Made by a program: the position numbers and the translations under genes. The notes under the pieces were generated by a model. It was not told where the DNA came from and ran no database searches. It saw nothing but the letters and a program-made list of their open reading frames with translations. A DNA stretch of 22,267 bases from OMOG01 sp041485845 (GTDB lineage: Bacteria > Acidobacteriota > Terriglobia > Bryobacterales > Bryobacteraceae): NCBI GenBank assembly GCA_041485845.1, contig JBGPKH010000064.1:1-22267 (forward strand), read 5' to 3'. Shown here piece after piece: positions 7,321 to 15,243 of the stretch (position 1 is its first letter; each line of letters starts with the position of its first letter).

Positions 7321-8570
7321 GGCCGCCGAAATCGCCAGGCTGCGCAACACCGACGCCAGTTCCCTGCACAAACAAGTTCGCGGAGACCTGGATTGGATCA
7401 CGATGAAGGCGCTGGAGAAAGACAGCGGGCCGGTATCCCTCGGTGTCCGAACTGGGCGCCGACATCGAGCGGTATCTGCGCGACGATCCGGTAACCGCGC
7501 GGCCGGCGAGTACGGCATACCGCCTTCGCAAGTTTATCGGCAAGAACCGGCCCGCGGTGGCAGCGGTAGCGGCCATCATCATCGCGCTGGCGTTTGGCTT
7601 GGGACTCAGTTCCTTCCTGCTCTTGAAACTCAATCGGCAACAGGCGCAGTTACGGGGGAGCAGCTATGTGGCCACCCTGGCGGCAGCGCAGTCGGACGTT
7701 GATCGTTCCGCGATCGAGGAGGCTGCACGGCGGGTGGACCAGTGTCCGCGCTATTTGCGCGGCTGGGAGTGGCGGTACCTCAATTCCCGGCTGGACTCCA
7801 GTGCGCTCACTCTGGTCGGCCGCGGCGAAGCCACGCGCGCGGCGGCACTCGCTTTCACCGCGGATGGGAGCCGCACCTTCTGGAACTCCGGCGAGGTGCT
7901 GAATGTGTGGCCGGCCGGCTCGCACATTCGATCCGGCCAGTACGGCGGATTCGGTGAAATCCTGGCCGCCAGCCCGGATTCCGGACGGATCGTTGTACGC
8001 TCGTATCGCGATCGCCAGACGATGCGAATCCTGGACCCGGTTTCGCGCGGCGTCATCGCCACGTTGCAGGGGGGACGCGACGAACGTGGAATGCACGGCC
8101 ATCAATCGGAACGGCACACGCGTGGTGGCGGGCCTGAGCGATGGGACGCTGGCGACTTGGGGTGCGCAGTCCGGCCGCAGTACGGCCCGCGTCCGGGCGG
8201 CCGCCAACGCGGTTACGGCCGTCGATTTCAATGCCAGAGAAGACGCCGTTGTCTCCGGCGCCAAAGATGGCTCGTTGGGGGTGTGGAAGGTCGATGAATC
8301 GACACCCTTCGCCCATTTCCAGACCCACGGCGAAGCGACAAGCGCCGCGTTTTCGCCGGACGGCAAACGCCTGGCGGTCGCCTCGCGCGACCGCACTTTG
8401 GCGGTCCTGGAAGGGGCCACCGGGGTGGCGGTCAGCCGGTCCATGGAGCGCGAAATCACCTGCGTAACTTTCAGTCCCGATGGTGAGTACCTGGCGTACG
8501 GCGCCGCGGATGGTTCGGTGCGCGTGCTGGAGGGCGCTTCGGGCAAGATGCTGGCCCTGCTGGCCGCGGG
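7321..8570 (+). pseudogene. WD40-type Ser/Thr protein kinase, truncated and frameshifted
   Basis: The remnant begins at the very end of a protein kinase domain (GDLDWITMKALEKD), then the juxtamembrane part (RYPSVSELGADIERYLRDD, PSTAYRLRKFIGKNRP), a transmembrane segment (AAVAAIIIALAFGLGLSSF), a coiled stretch with LRGWEWRYLNSRLDS, and degenerate WD40 repeats (GLSDGTLATWG, SGAKDGSLGVWKV, AYGAADGSVRVL). All catalytic kinase motifs are missing. A frameshift near 7430 separates KDSG from RYPSVSEL, and a second at the G6 run near 8070 separates ATLQGG from VECTAINRNGT. The second could be a homopolymer sequencing error; the first is not in a homopolymer. The end is fused in frame to a TRAP permease near 8571. 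Confidence 0.8.
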
Positions 8571-9286
8571 ATGGGGCGTGTGGCGGGGGGTCCGCGCCGG
8601 CGCCGAACGCGCCCGGTTCAACTGGTCCGAAGCTCGCGGCGCATTGTGGGAGGCGAAATGGGAGGTGGCGCTCCCCGCCATTGTCCTGGCCGGTCTGTTC
8701 GGCGGCTTGGGTACCCTCGTGGAGGCCGGCGCCATCACGGTGCTCTATTCGCCGGCGGTCGAGGTCCTGGTCTACCGGGAGTTGTCGCTCCGTCGCGACT
8801 ACGCGGCAGTCGCCACGGAATGCGTGACGGTCATCGGCGGGGTGCTCATCATTCTCGGGTCGCGGTCGGCCTGACGAACTACCTGGTGCATGCGCAAGTA
8901 CCCCCGATGCTACAGTCCTGGGTCCTCGATCACATCCACTCCAGGTACGTGTTCCTGCTCATCGTGTGTTTCTCATTCTTAAGGGGTCATTCATGGACGT
9001 CTTCTCCGCCATCATCGTGGTGGTCCCGCTGATCACGCCTGTGGCTGAGCAGTTCGGCATCGACACCGTGCAACTCGGCATCATCTTCCTCGCCAATCTG
9101 GAGCTCGGCTATCTTACACCGCCGGTGGGGATGAATCTGTGTCTGTCCGCGTATCGATTCAAACAGCCGATGACGGCCATCTACCGCTCTACCGCACCCT
9201 TCTACCTGATTCTGCTGTTCGGGGTCCTCTTGATCACCTACATCCCGGCGATCACCATGGCGCCGGTGAAATGGCTTGGGTACTGA
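8571..9286 (+). pseudogene. TRAP transporter large permease (DctM-like), 3' half with frameshifts
   Basis: The sequence encodes the C-terminal membrane half of a DctM-type subunit: WEVALPAIVLAGLFGG, YRELSLRRDYAAVATEC, GGVLIILG, then VAVGLTNYLV, RYVFLLIV, MDVFSAIIVVVPLITP, IIFLANLELGYLTPPVGMNL and LLITYIPAI. Three reading frames are needed: one up to about 8859, a second to about 8963, and a third to the TGA at 9286. The N-terminal half, the small DctQ subunit and the binding protein are all missing. Its first codons continue in frame from the WD40 remnant, so the join is a deletion or recombination scar rather than a natural domain order. Confidence 0.82.
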
Positions 9287-9361
9287 GGGCCACTTCGCCC
9301 GCCGCGGGCGGTTCGCACCGGCGGGTTCTGTTCTTTCGGGTGAGCTATCTCGCGGGCGTAG

Positions 9362-9388
9362 CTCCTGTAGTACGATACGGACAGGAGT
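9362..9388 (+). promoter_or_regulatory. Hairpin covering the rsfS ribosome-binding site
   Basis: CTCCTGT at 9362-9368 is complementary to ACAGGAG at 9381-9387, with a 12-base loop and a possible extra G-U pair. The 3' arm contains the AGGAG (9383-9387) that precedes the likely rsfS start at 9394. If transcribed, the stem would hide the ribosome site. The loop also contains TACGAT (9371-9376), which could be a -10 box, in which case the hairpin would not be in the mRNA. Only one of the two readings can hold. Confidence 0.4.
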
Positions 9389-9393
9389 AACTT

Positions 9394-9780
9394 CTGACCA
9401 AGGTAGACCTGAAAGAAACCGCCGAATCCTCAACTACTATCCCTTCCTGGCTCGTTGCCGTGCGCGCCGCCGAATCCAAGAAAGCAAGCGATATCCGGGT
9501 GCTGGACCTGACCGGTATCACTTCCTTCGCGGACTTCTTCGTCATCTGCACCGGCGGCAACCAGCGGCAGGTCCAGGCCATCAGCGACGAGGTCGGCCTG
9601 CAGTTGAAACACCAGGCGGGAGAGTTGCCCACCAGTGTGGAAGGATACACCCAGGCGGACTGGGTGCTGGCCGATTACGGCGACCTGCTGGTCCATATCT
9701 TCTCCCCGAAGGCGCGCGAATACTACAGTCTGGAGCGCCTCTGGCGCAGCGCCAAGACGCTCGAGATCCCGCCCGAGTGA
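9394..9780 (+). CDS. rsfS: Ribosome silencing factor RsfS (Iojap/DUF143), probable CTG start
   Basis: Binds ribosomal protein uL14 and blocks subunit joining in starvation. Landmarks are IRVLDLTGITSFADFFVICTG, split here as VLDLTGITSFADFF and VICTGGNQRQVQAI, then GYTQADWVLADYGDLLVHIF and the C-terminal YYSLERLW. The standard start codons allow only the GTG at 9460 (106 residues), which would cut the N-terminal helix of the family. The frame is open back to a TAA at 9388-9390, and a CTG at 9394 has AGGAG exactly six bases upstream, giving 128 residues. I therefore favour CTG, with GTG at 9460 as the alternative. The 3' end overlaps rlmH by four bases (GTGA). It heads a housekeeping operon but follows pseudogenes, so its former upstream neighbours are gone. 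Confidence 0.88.
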   Translation: MTKVDLKETAESSTTIPSWLVAVRAAESKKASDIRVLDLTGITSFADFFVICTGGNQRQVQAISDEVGLQLKHQAGELPTSVEGYTQADWVLADYGDLLVHIFSPKAREYYSLERLWRSAKTLEIPPE

Positions 9781-10196
9781 AGATCTACCTTTACTTTACC
9801 GGCAAGCCCAGGGACCCGCACATCAACGCCGTGGCCGAGGACTTCGTAACTCGTGCCGGGCGCTATGCTCCTACGGAGATGCGCGAGATCCGGCCGGACC
9901 GCATCGACCTCTGGAGCAAGCATCCCAGCGCGCGCAAGATCCTTCTCGATCCCGCGGGGAAGGCGATGGATTCCGCTGCCTTCGCGAAGTTGATTTCCCA
10001 GGGCGAGATGCAGGGACGCGACCTGGTGTTCGTCGTCGGCGGCCACGACGGACTGCCTGCCGGATGGGCCGCCCGCGCCGACCTCCTGGCTTCGCTTTCG
10101 TCCATGACGTTTCCACACGAGCTGGCCCGCGCCATGCTCGCCGAGCAGATCTATCGTGCGTTCGCAACCTTGCGGGGCCATCCCTACCCGCGCTAA
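9777..10196 (+). CDS. rlmH: 23S rRNA pseudouridine-1915 N3-methyltransferase
   Basis: SPOUT-fold enzyme that methylates pseudouridine 1915 in helix 69 of 23S rRNA on assembled 70S ribosomes. The 139-residue product starts KIYLYFTGKP and has the SAM-binding VFVVGGHDGLP and the C-terminal AEQIYRAFATLRGHPYPR. The family usually ends ...GHPYHR; here His is replaced by Pro, a change at a residue that lies near the active site. The GTG at 9777 overlaps the rsfS stop as GTGA, the normal rsfS-rlmH coupling. At 139 against about 155 residues in E. coli it is slightly short, with the difference spread through the N-terminal half. Confidence 0.93.
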   Translation: MKIYLYFTGKPRDPHINAVAEDFVTRAGRYAPTEMREIRPDRIDLWSKHPSARKILLDPAGKAMDSAAFAKLISQGEMQGRDLVFVVGGHDGLPAGWAARADLLASLSSMTFPHELARAMLAEQIYRAFATLRGHPYPR

Positions 10197-10208
10197 GGTG
10201 AACGTTGC

Positions 10209-11072
10209 ATGTCTTGGTTCAAGCGAGACAAACCGAACGACGAAAAGCTCCCCAAGCTGGAGAACGGCGAGCGCCGCGTGCGCACCGAGGGGCTCTGGCA
10301 AAAGTGCGAAGGCTGCCGGCAGATCATCTGGAAAAAAGAGCTTGAAGCCAACTGGAACGTCTGCCCGAAATGCGGAATGCTCACCCGCCTGGACGCAGTC
10401 GCGCGGCTCAAACTGCTGGTGGATGACGGGGAATACGAGCCGTTCGACGCCGAGCTCAGATCCTCCGATCCGCTCGGCTTCGTCGACAGCAAGCCCTACC
10501 GCGAACGCCTTCAGTCCATGCGCCAGGCGACCAATCTGTCGGACGCGCTGATCTCGGCAGCGGCGAAGCTCGACGGCCGGCCGATCCAGATCTGCGCCAT
10601 GGAGCCGCGCTTCATCGGCGGCAGCATGGGCTCGGTGGTGGGCGAAAAGATCGCCCGCGCCATCGAGCGCGCCATCGAACGCCGCACGCCGCTGGTGATC
10701 GTCTCCGCGTCGGGCGGCGCGCGCATGCAGGAAGGCGCCATCAGCCTGATGCAGATGGCCAAGATTTCGGCCGCGCTCATGCGGATGGATGAAGCCCGCC
10801 TGCCGTACATCAGCGTGCTCACCGATCCCACTACTGGAGGCGTAACCGCCAGCTTCGCGATGCTGGGAGACCTCAACATTGCCGAACCCGGCGCGCTCAT
10901 CGGTTTTGCCGGACCGCGGGTGATCGAGCAGACCATTCGCCAGAAGCTGCCCGAGGGCTTCCAACGCGCCGAGTTCCTCCTGAAGCACGGCATGCTGGAT
11001 GCCGTGGTTCCGCGCCTGGAACTGAAATCGTACATTTCCAAAGCACTCCGGTTCTTTTGCTGCGCAGGATGA
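10209..11072 (+). CDS. accD: Acetyl-CoA carboxylase carboxyltransferase subunit beta
   Basis: With AccA it transfers the carboxyl group from biotin to acetyl-CoA to give malonyl-CoA for fatty-acid synthesis. The 287-residue product carries the N-terminal zinc ribbon with Cys33, Cys36, Cys52 and Cys55 (KCEGC and CPKCG). The crotonase-fold core has GGSMGSVVGEK, SASGGARMQEG and DPTTGGVTASFA. The ATG at 10209 is preceded by AAGGTGA. It lies 12 bases after rlmH and overlaps folC by 4 bases (ATGA); an accD-folC pairing is common in bacteria. The short C-terminal FFCCAG is unusual but follows the conserved core. Confidence 0.96.
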   Translation: MSWFKRDKPNDEKLPKLENGERRVRTEGLWQKCEGCRQIIWKKELEANWNVCPKCGMLTRLDAVARLKLLVDDGEYEPFDAELRSSDPLGFVDSKPYRERLQSMRQATNLSDALISAAAKLDGRPIQICAMEPRFIGGSMGSVVGEKIARAIERAIERRTPLVIVSASGGARMQEGAISLMQMAKISAALMRMDEARLPYISVLTDPTTGGVTASFAMLGDLNIAEPGALIGFAGPRVIEQTIRQKLPEGFQRAEFLLKHGMLDAVVPRLELKSYISKALRFFCCAG

Positions 11073-12346
11073 ACTATCCCGATTCGGTTCACTTCCTCTA
11101 CGCCCTCGGCAACGAAATCAAGACTGCCAAGCTTGGCCTGGAGCGCATCCGCACGGTGCTCGACGCACTGGGCCGCCCGCAGGACCGCCTGCGTTTCGTG
11201 CACGTCGCGGGCACCAACGGCAAAGGCTCCACCTGCGCCATGATCGAAACGGCGCTGCGCGCCCGCGGCCGCACCGGGCTGTTCACTTCGCCGCACCTGG
11301 CCGAGCCCACTGAGCGCATTCGGCTGGATGGCCGCCCCGTCGACGAGGGCCGGTTCACGGCCGCATTCGACCGGGTCCACGCGGTAGTGGAAGAACTGCT
11401 GGAAGCCGGAACGCTCGATCTGCACACGACCTACTTTGAAACCGTGACCGCCATGGCATTTCTGATCTTCGCGGAAGAGCGTACGGATCGGGTGGTGCTG
11501 GAAGTCGGGCTGGGAGGGCGCCTGGATGCCACCAACGTGGTCGATCCGGAACTGTGCGTCATCACCCCGGTGGATTTCGATCACGAGGCTTTCCTGGGCA
11601 AGAGCCTGGAATCGATCGCGCGGGAGAAGGCGGGGATCCTGAAGGCGGGAGTGCCCGCGGTCTTTTCCCGCCAGCGCACGGAGACGGAGCAGGTGCTGAA
11701 CCATCGCGCGGCCGAGCTTTCCATACCCGTGGCGCGGACCAACGCCTGGACGATCCACGATCTCAATCTGGACGCTCGCGGGAGCCGGTTCCTGCTCTCG
11801 GGCGAATGCGATCTGCGCATCGAGTGTCCGCTCGCCGGCGAGCACCAAGTGGAGAACGCCGCCACCGCCGCCGTGGCGCTGACGCGCCTGGGGGTGCCGG
11901 ATTCGGCGATCGAAGCGGGGATCGCGCAAACCCGCTGGCCCGGACGCCTGGAGCGCGTTTCCGAGCGGCCCGAGATCATCGTGGATGGCGCGCACAACCC
12001 CGCAGGCGCGCGCGCACTGGCCGCCTACATCGACCGGTTTTATGCGGGCCGCCGCGTGCGGCTGATCTATGGCGCGATGCGCGATAAGGCCGTCGCCGAG
12101 ATCGGCGGCATCCTGTTTCCGCGGGCGGAGCAGGTGATCGTCACGGCGCCGCAACAGGCCCGCGCCATGTCACCGGAGGCCCTGCGCGAGGTCGCCGACC
12201 ATCCCGATCTGCGCGTCGCGCCCACTCTGGGCGAGGCGTTGTCGCTGGTGGCGGACGGCTCGGACGACGTCGTGGTGTTCATCACCGGCTCGCTGTTTCT
12301 GGTGGCGGAAGCGCGGGCGCTACTGGGGGTATGTGCTGGAGACTAG
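11069..12346 (+). CDS. folC: Bifunctional folylpolyglutamate/dihydrofolate synthase
   Basis: ATP-dependent Mur-ligase-family enzyme that adds glutamate to dihydropteroate and to folates. The 425-residue product has the P-loop GTNGKGST at residues 48-55, TSPHL with ERIRLDG, the central TYFETVTAMAF and VVLEVGLGGRLDATNV, the HEAFLG segment, and the C-terminal DGAHNPAGARA. I chose the ATG at 11069 because it forms an ATGA overlap with accD; a TTG at 11057 would add four residues. It is complete and is the last gene of the rsfS-rlmH-accD-folC operon; a broken ATPase gene follows two bases later. The length and motif set are normal for the family. Confidence 0.95.
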   Translation: MNYPDSVHFLYALGNEIKTAKLGLERIRTVLDALGRPQDRLRFVHVAGTNGKGSTCAMIETALRARGRTGLFTSPHLAEPTERIRLDGRPVDEGRFTAAFDRVHAVVEELLEAGTLDLHTTYFETVTAMAFLIFAEERTDRVVLEVGLGGRLDATNVVDPELCVITPVDFDHEAFLGKSLESIAREKAGILKAGVPAVFSRQRTETEQVLNHRAAELSIPVARTNAWTIHDLNLDARGSRFLLSGECDLRIECPLAGEHQVENAATAAVALTRLGVPDSAIEAGIAQTRWPGRLERVSERPEIIVDGAHNPAGARALAAYIDRFYAGRRVRLIYGAMRDKAVAEIGGILFPRAEQVIVTAPQQARAMSPEALREVADHPDLRVAPTLGEALSLVADGSDDVVVFITGSLFLVAEARALLGVCAGD

Positions 12347-12348
12347 CG

Positions 12349-12754
12349 ATGGCAGAGCGATTACAATTCGAAGGAATTCGGTGCTTCTCGGAGCCTCAGG
12401 ATGCGATCGTGCGCCCGTTGACGCCGCTTGTGGGCGAGAACAGTTCGGGAAAGTCCACTTTCTTGGCCTTGTGACAGATCGCTTCTTCGATCATTAATGG
12501 CTGGGACGAGGAATTCCCATTTCACGAACCGCCGTTCTTACTTGGAGCGTACGATCAGATTGCTACCTACCGCGGCGGCCGTGCAGGACGGGCCAAGATT
12601 TTTTTCGATAGCACTTGGCTTGGCCGAAGCGCGGAGCGGCGCGATTCATGCGGAATTCGTGTCCCGCAGCGGCCAGCCCTCGCTCCGCGTGTGGCGCCTG
12701 ACCGTTGGCGGCGCGATGATGCAAGTAAGCACTTTTAGAGCACTACCGGGCTGA
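12349..12754 (+). pseudogene. AAA ATPase (OLD/SMC-like), N-terminal fragment with stop and frameshift
   Basis: The frame from the ATG at 12349 encodes LQFEGIRCFSEPQ, then the Walker A VGENSSGKSTFLAL. A TGA at 12472-12474 interrupts it; beyond the stop, the same frame continues sensibly (IINGWDEEFPFHEPPFLLGAYDQIATYRGG, quoted in parts as GWDEEFPFHEPPFLLGAYD and QIATYRGGRAGRAK). At a T7 run near 12600 coding moves to another frame (FSIALGLAEARSGAIHAEF, GQPSLRVWRL) and stops at 12754. Walker B and everything C-terminal are lost. Such RecF/OLD-like ATPases often serve in anti-phage systems, but nothing here shows the partner. The T7 shift could be a sequencing error; the TGA and the truncation are independent damage. 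Confidence 0.75.
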
Positions 12755-12799
12755 AGCCAAAGTCGCCCCCGGCCGATCCCGCTGTGATACCCTGCCTGC

Positions 12800-14854
12800 G
12801 TGGACCGCAAATTATCTCTCCCCTTATCCGCCCTCCTAATGGTCTGTCTCCTCACCGCCCAATCGCCCAAGCCCGCCCAGCGCCCGCTCGCTTCGCTGCC
12901 CTACACCCCGAGCCTGGAACCCGCCTTCCTCGATCGCTCCGCCGACCCCTGCGTGGACTTCTACCGCTTCGCCTGCGGCAACTGGAACAAGCTGAATCCC
13001 ATTCCGCCCGACCAGCCGCGCTGGGACGTCTACGCCAAGCTGGGCAACGACAACATGCGCTTCCTCTGGGGCACGCTCGAAGGGGCCGCCAGACCTGCGC
13101 CCGGCCGCACACCATCGCAGCAAAAGATCGGCGACTACTTCGCCGCCTGCATGGACGAAGCCGCGGTCGAAAAGGCCGGCGCATCGCCCCTCGAAAAGAC
13201 GCTGGCCGATATCGCCGCGCTCAAGGTCCCCGCCGACCTCCCGCCGCTGCTCGCGCGCATGCACCTGGAATCCGGCGGCGGCGCGCTCTTCGGCTTCGGC
13301 TCCAACCAGGACTTCGCCGATTCCAACCAGGTGATCGCCTTCGCCTCCGCCGAAGGTCTCGGCCTGCCCGACCGCGACTACTACGTCAAGACCGGCGCCA
13401 AATCCCAGGAGATCCGCGCCAAATACGTCGAGCACGTGGCGCGCACGTTGCAGTTGCTCGGAAATTCCGCGGCCGCCGCCAAAACCGGGGCGCAAACCGT
13501 CATGGCCATCGAAACCGCCCTCGCCAAGGCGTCGCTCACCATGGTGGACAAGCGCGACCCCTACAAGCTTTTTCACAAAGTCGCGCGCGCCCAGTTCCTC
13601 GCGCAGACGCCCTCCTTCGGGTGGGCCGCCTACTGGAACGCCGCGGGCCTCCCGGCGCCCGCGCAAATCAACGTCACCGAGCCCGAGTTCTTCAAAGAGG
13701 TCGAACGCCAGCTCAAAACGCGCGCCATCGCCGATTGGAAGACTTATCTGCGCTGGCACGTGGCGCGCGCCAAGGCGCCCTATCTCTCGTCCGTTTTCGT
13801 GCAGGCCGACTTCGATTTCTATCGCAAGTACCTGCGCGGCGTCACCGAAATGCAGCCCCGCTGGAAGCGCTGCGTGCGCTACGTGGACCGCGACCTGGGC
13901 GAGGCCCTCGGCCAGGTATTCGTCGCTAAAACCTTCACCGGCGACACCAAAAAGCGCGCCCTCGACATGACCAAAGAGATCGAGAAGGCCATGGAGGCCG
14001 ACCTCCACCAACTCGCCTGGATGGGCGAAGAGACCAAACAGCAGGCCCTCGTCAAGCTCCACGGCATGGTCAATAAGATCGGCTACCCCGACAAGTGGCG
14101 CGACTACAGCTCCGTGCGCATCGAACGCGGCGATTTCCTGGGCGACGTCAATCGCGCCATCGAGTTCGAATCCAGGCGCCAGTTGAACAAGATCGGCAAG
14201 CCGGTGGACCGCGCCGAATGGCAGATGACTCCGCCCACTGTCAACGCCTACTACGACTCGCAGATGAACGACATGAACTTCCCCGCCGGTGTCCTGCAGC
14301 CGCCGCTATTCGACCCCAAGCTCGACGACGCGCCCAACTACGGCAACACCGGCGCCACCATCGGGCACGAGCTGACGCACGGCTTCGACGACGAAGGCCG
14401 CCAGTTCGACGCCAAGGGAAACCTGCGCGACTGGTGGACCAAGAAGGACGCCGCCGAATTCGTCAAGCGCGCCGCCTGCGTCTCCGAGCAGTATTCGCAT
14501 TACACCGTGGTCGACGACATCAAGATCAACAGCAAGCTGACCCTGGGCGAGGACGTCGCCGACCTGGGCGGCACCATCCTCGCCTACATGGCCTGGAAGG
14601 AAGCCACCAGGGCGCAGACGCTGAAACCCTCCGGCGGATTCACTCCGGACCAGCGCTTCTTCATCGGTATGGCCCAGTGGGCCTGCGGCGACGAACGCCC
14701 CGAGAACAAGCGGCTCAACGCCGTGACCAATCCGCACTCGCCCAACGAATTCCGCATCAACGGAGTCGTCTCCGACATGCCCGAATTCTCCAAGACCTTC
14801 TCCTGCAAACCTGGCCAGCCCATGGTCCGCGCCCAGGCCTGCCGGGTGTGGTAG
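12800..14854 (+). CDS. Secreted M13-family (neprilysin-like) zinc metallopeptidase
   Basis: A 684-residue exported peptidase. Residues 1-20 are a hydrophobic signal sequence. The M13 N-terminal lobe begins DPCVDFYRFACGNW. The catalytic lobe has the substrate-binding NAYYDSQMN, the zinc motif HELTH (His523, Glu524, His527), DDEGRQFDAKGN, and the third ligand Glu584 in GEDVADLGG, usually GENIADLGG, with Asp588 kept. It ends in the family's typical CRVW. All catalytic residues are present, so it should be active on oligopeptides in the periplasm or outside. The GTG at 12800 has no clear Shine-Dalgarno site; an ATG at 12839 is an alternative but would remove part of the signal peptide. It is monocistronic, between two pseudogenes. 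Confidence 0.94.
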   Translation: MDRKLSLPLSALLMVCLLTAQSPKPAQRPLASLPYTPSLEPAFLDRSADPCVDFYRFACGNWNKLNPIPPDQPRWDVYAKLGNDNMRFLWGTLEGAARPAPGRTPSQQKIGDYFAACMDEAAVEKAGASPLEKTLADIAALKVPADLPPLLARMHLESGGGALFGFGSNQDFADSNQVIAFASAEGLGLPDRDYYVKTGAKSQEIRAKYVEHVARTLQLLGNSAAAAKTGAQTVMAIETALAKASLTMVDKRDPYKLFHKVARAQFLAQTPSFGWAAYWNAAGLPAPAQINVTEPEFFKEVERQLKTRAIADWKTYLRWHVARAKAPYLSSVFVQADFDFYRKYLRGVTEMQPRWKRCVRYVDRDLGEALGQVFVAKTFTGDTKKRALDMTKEIEKAMEADLHQLAWMGEETKQQALVKLHGMVNKIGYPDKWRDYSSVRIERGDFLGDVNRAIEFESRRQLNKIGKPVDRAEWQMTPPTVNAYYDSQMNDMNFPAGVLQPPLFDPKLDDAPNYGNTGATIGHELTHGFDDEGRQFDAKGNLRDWWTKKDAAEFVKRAACVSEQYSHYTVVDDIKINSKLTLGEDVADLGGTILAYMAWKEATRAQTLKPSGGFTPDQRFFIGMAQWACGDERPENKRLNAVTNPHSPNEFRINGVVSDMPEFSKTFSCKPGQPMVRAQACRVW

Positions 14855-14860
14855 CACAGC

Positions 14861-14873
14861 GCGGCTTCGCCGC
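14861..14873 (+). other. Short hairpin after the M13 gene
   Basis: GCGGC-TTC-GCCGC forms a 5-bp stem seven bases after the M13 stop codon, followed by AAAC rather than a T run. It could stabilise the mRNA end or act as a weak terminator, but the lack of a U tract keeps this uncertain. Confidence 0.25.
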
Positions 14874-14879
14874 AAACTG

Positions 14880-15190
14880 ACGATACTCGGTCTCGAACCG
14901 GCGTGGTTGCTCGCCAAAACTCCGAATGAGAGAGGGTTTCTTTGCGTCTTGGCGGCCTTAAGTGAGATCGGGTCTCCACGGAATCCCATCTCGATCCGGG
15001 CGCCTTGATAGATAATGGGAACCGCCGGTTGCCGGGGCGTGCGCAGATTTCTCCAGTTCCTACGCCAAGACCACTTCATCAACCTCCTGAACGGACCCGC
15101 AACCGGGGATTCCAGCAGAGCCGGCCCGAGGCCGGTATGAATGCGGCAGGCCGCGTCCACGATCTGCTTCGCCGGATTCTGGAATACAGT
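14880..15190 (-). pseudogene. GxxExxY-family protein, decayed
   Basis: On the minus strand, QIVDAACRIHTGLGPALLES matches the start of GxxExxY proteins (a PD-(D/E)XK-like family, usually about 130 residues). In another frame EVVLA, a stop, then ELEKS fits the next helix, and RQPAVPIIYQGARIEMGF returns to the first frame, so there are at least two shifts and a stop. The C-terminal nuclease-like half is missing; in its place is GCCGCCAAGACGCAAAGAAA (minus strand, about 14935-14960), a short sequence I recall near such genes in many bacteria. There is no usable start: the frame is closed by a TGA a few codons before QIVDAA. The remainder of the 14855-15243 interval shows nothing else. Confidence 0.55.
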
Positions 15191-15243
15191 TCAAGCAGTG
15201 TGCGAAACTGTACACTCGCGGCCGTCTGGGCTGGATTTGAAAC

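Noticed and set aside
8850..8970. Programmed frameshifting in the TRAP permease
   Set aside because: Two shifts at non-slippery sites plus the missing N-terminal half fit decay better.
10511..12154. A 547-codon minus-strand frame opposite accD and folC
   Set aside because: Spans two unrelated, fully supported plus-strand genes and has no recognisable domain.
12460..12490. In-frame TGA in the ATPase considered as selenocysteine or programmed recoding
   Set aside because: The position after the Walker A helix is not a redox site, no SECIS-like stem was evident, and a separate frameshift and truncation show a pseudogene.
12836..14062. A 408-codon minus-strand frame opposite the M13 peptidase
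   Set aside because: Gly/Val/Glu-rich shadow of the strongly C-ending codons of the peptidase gene.
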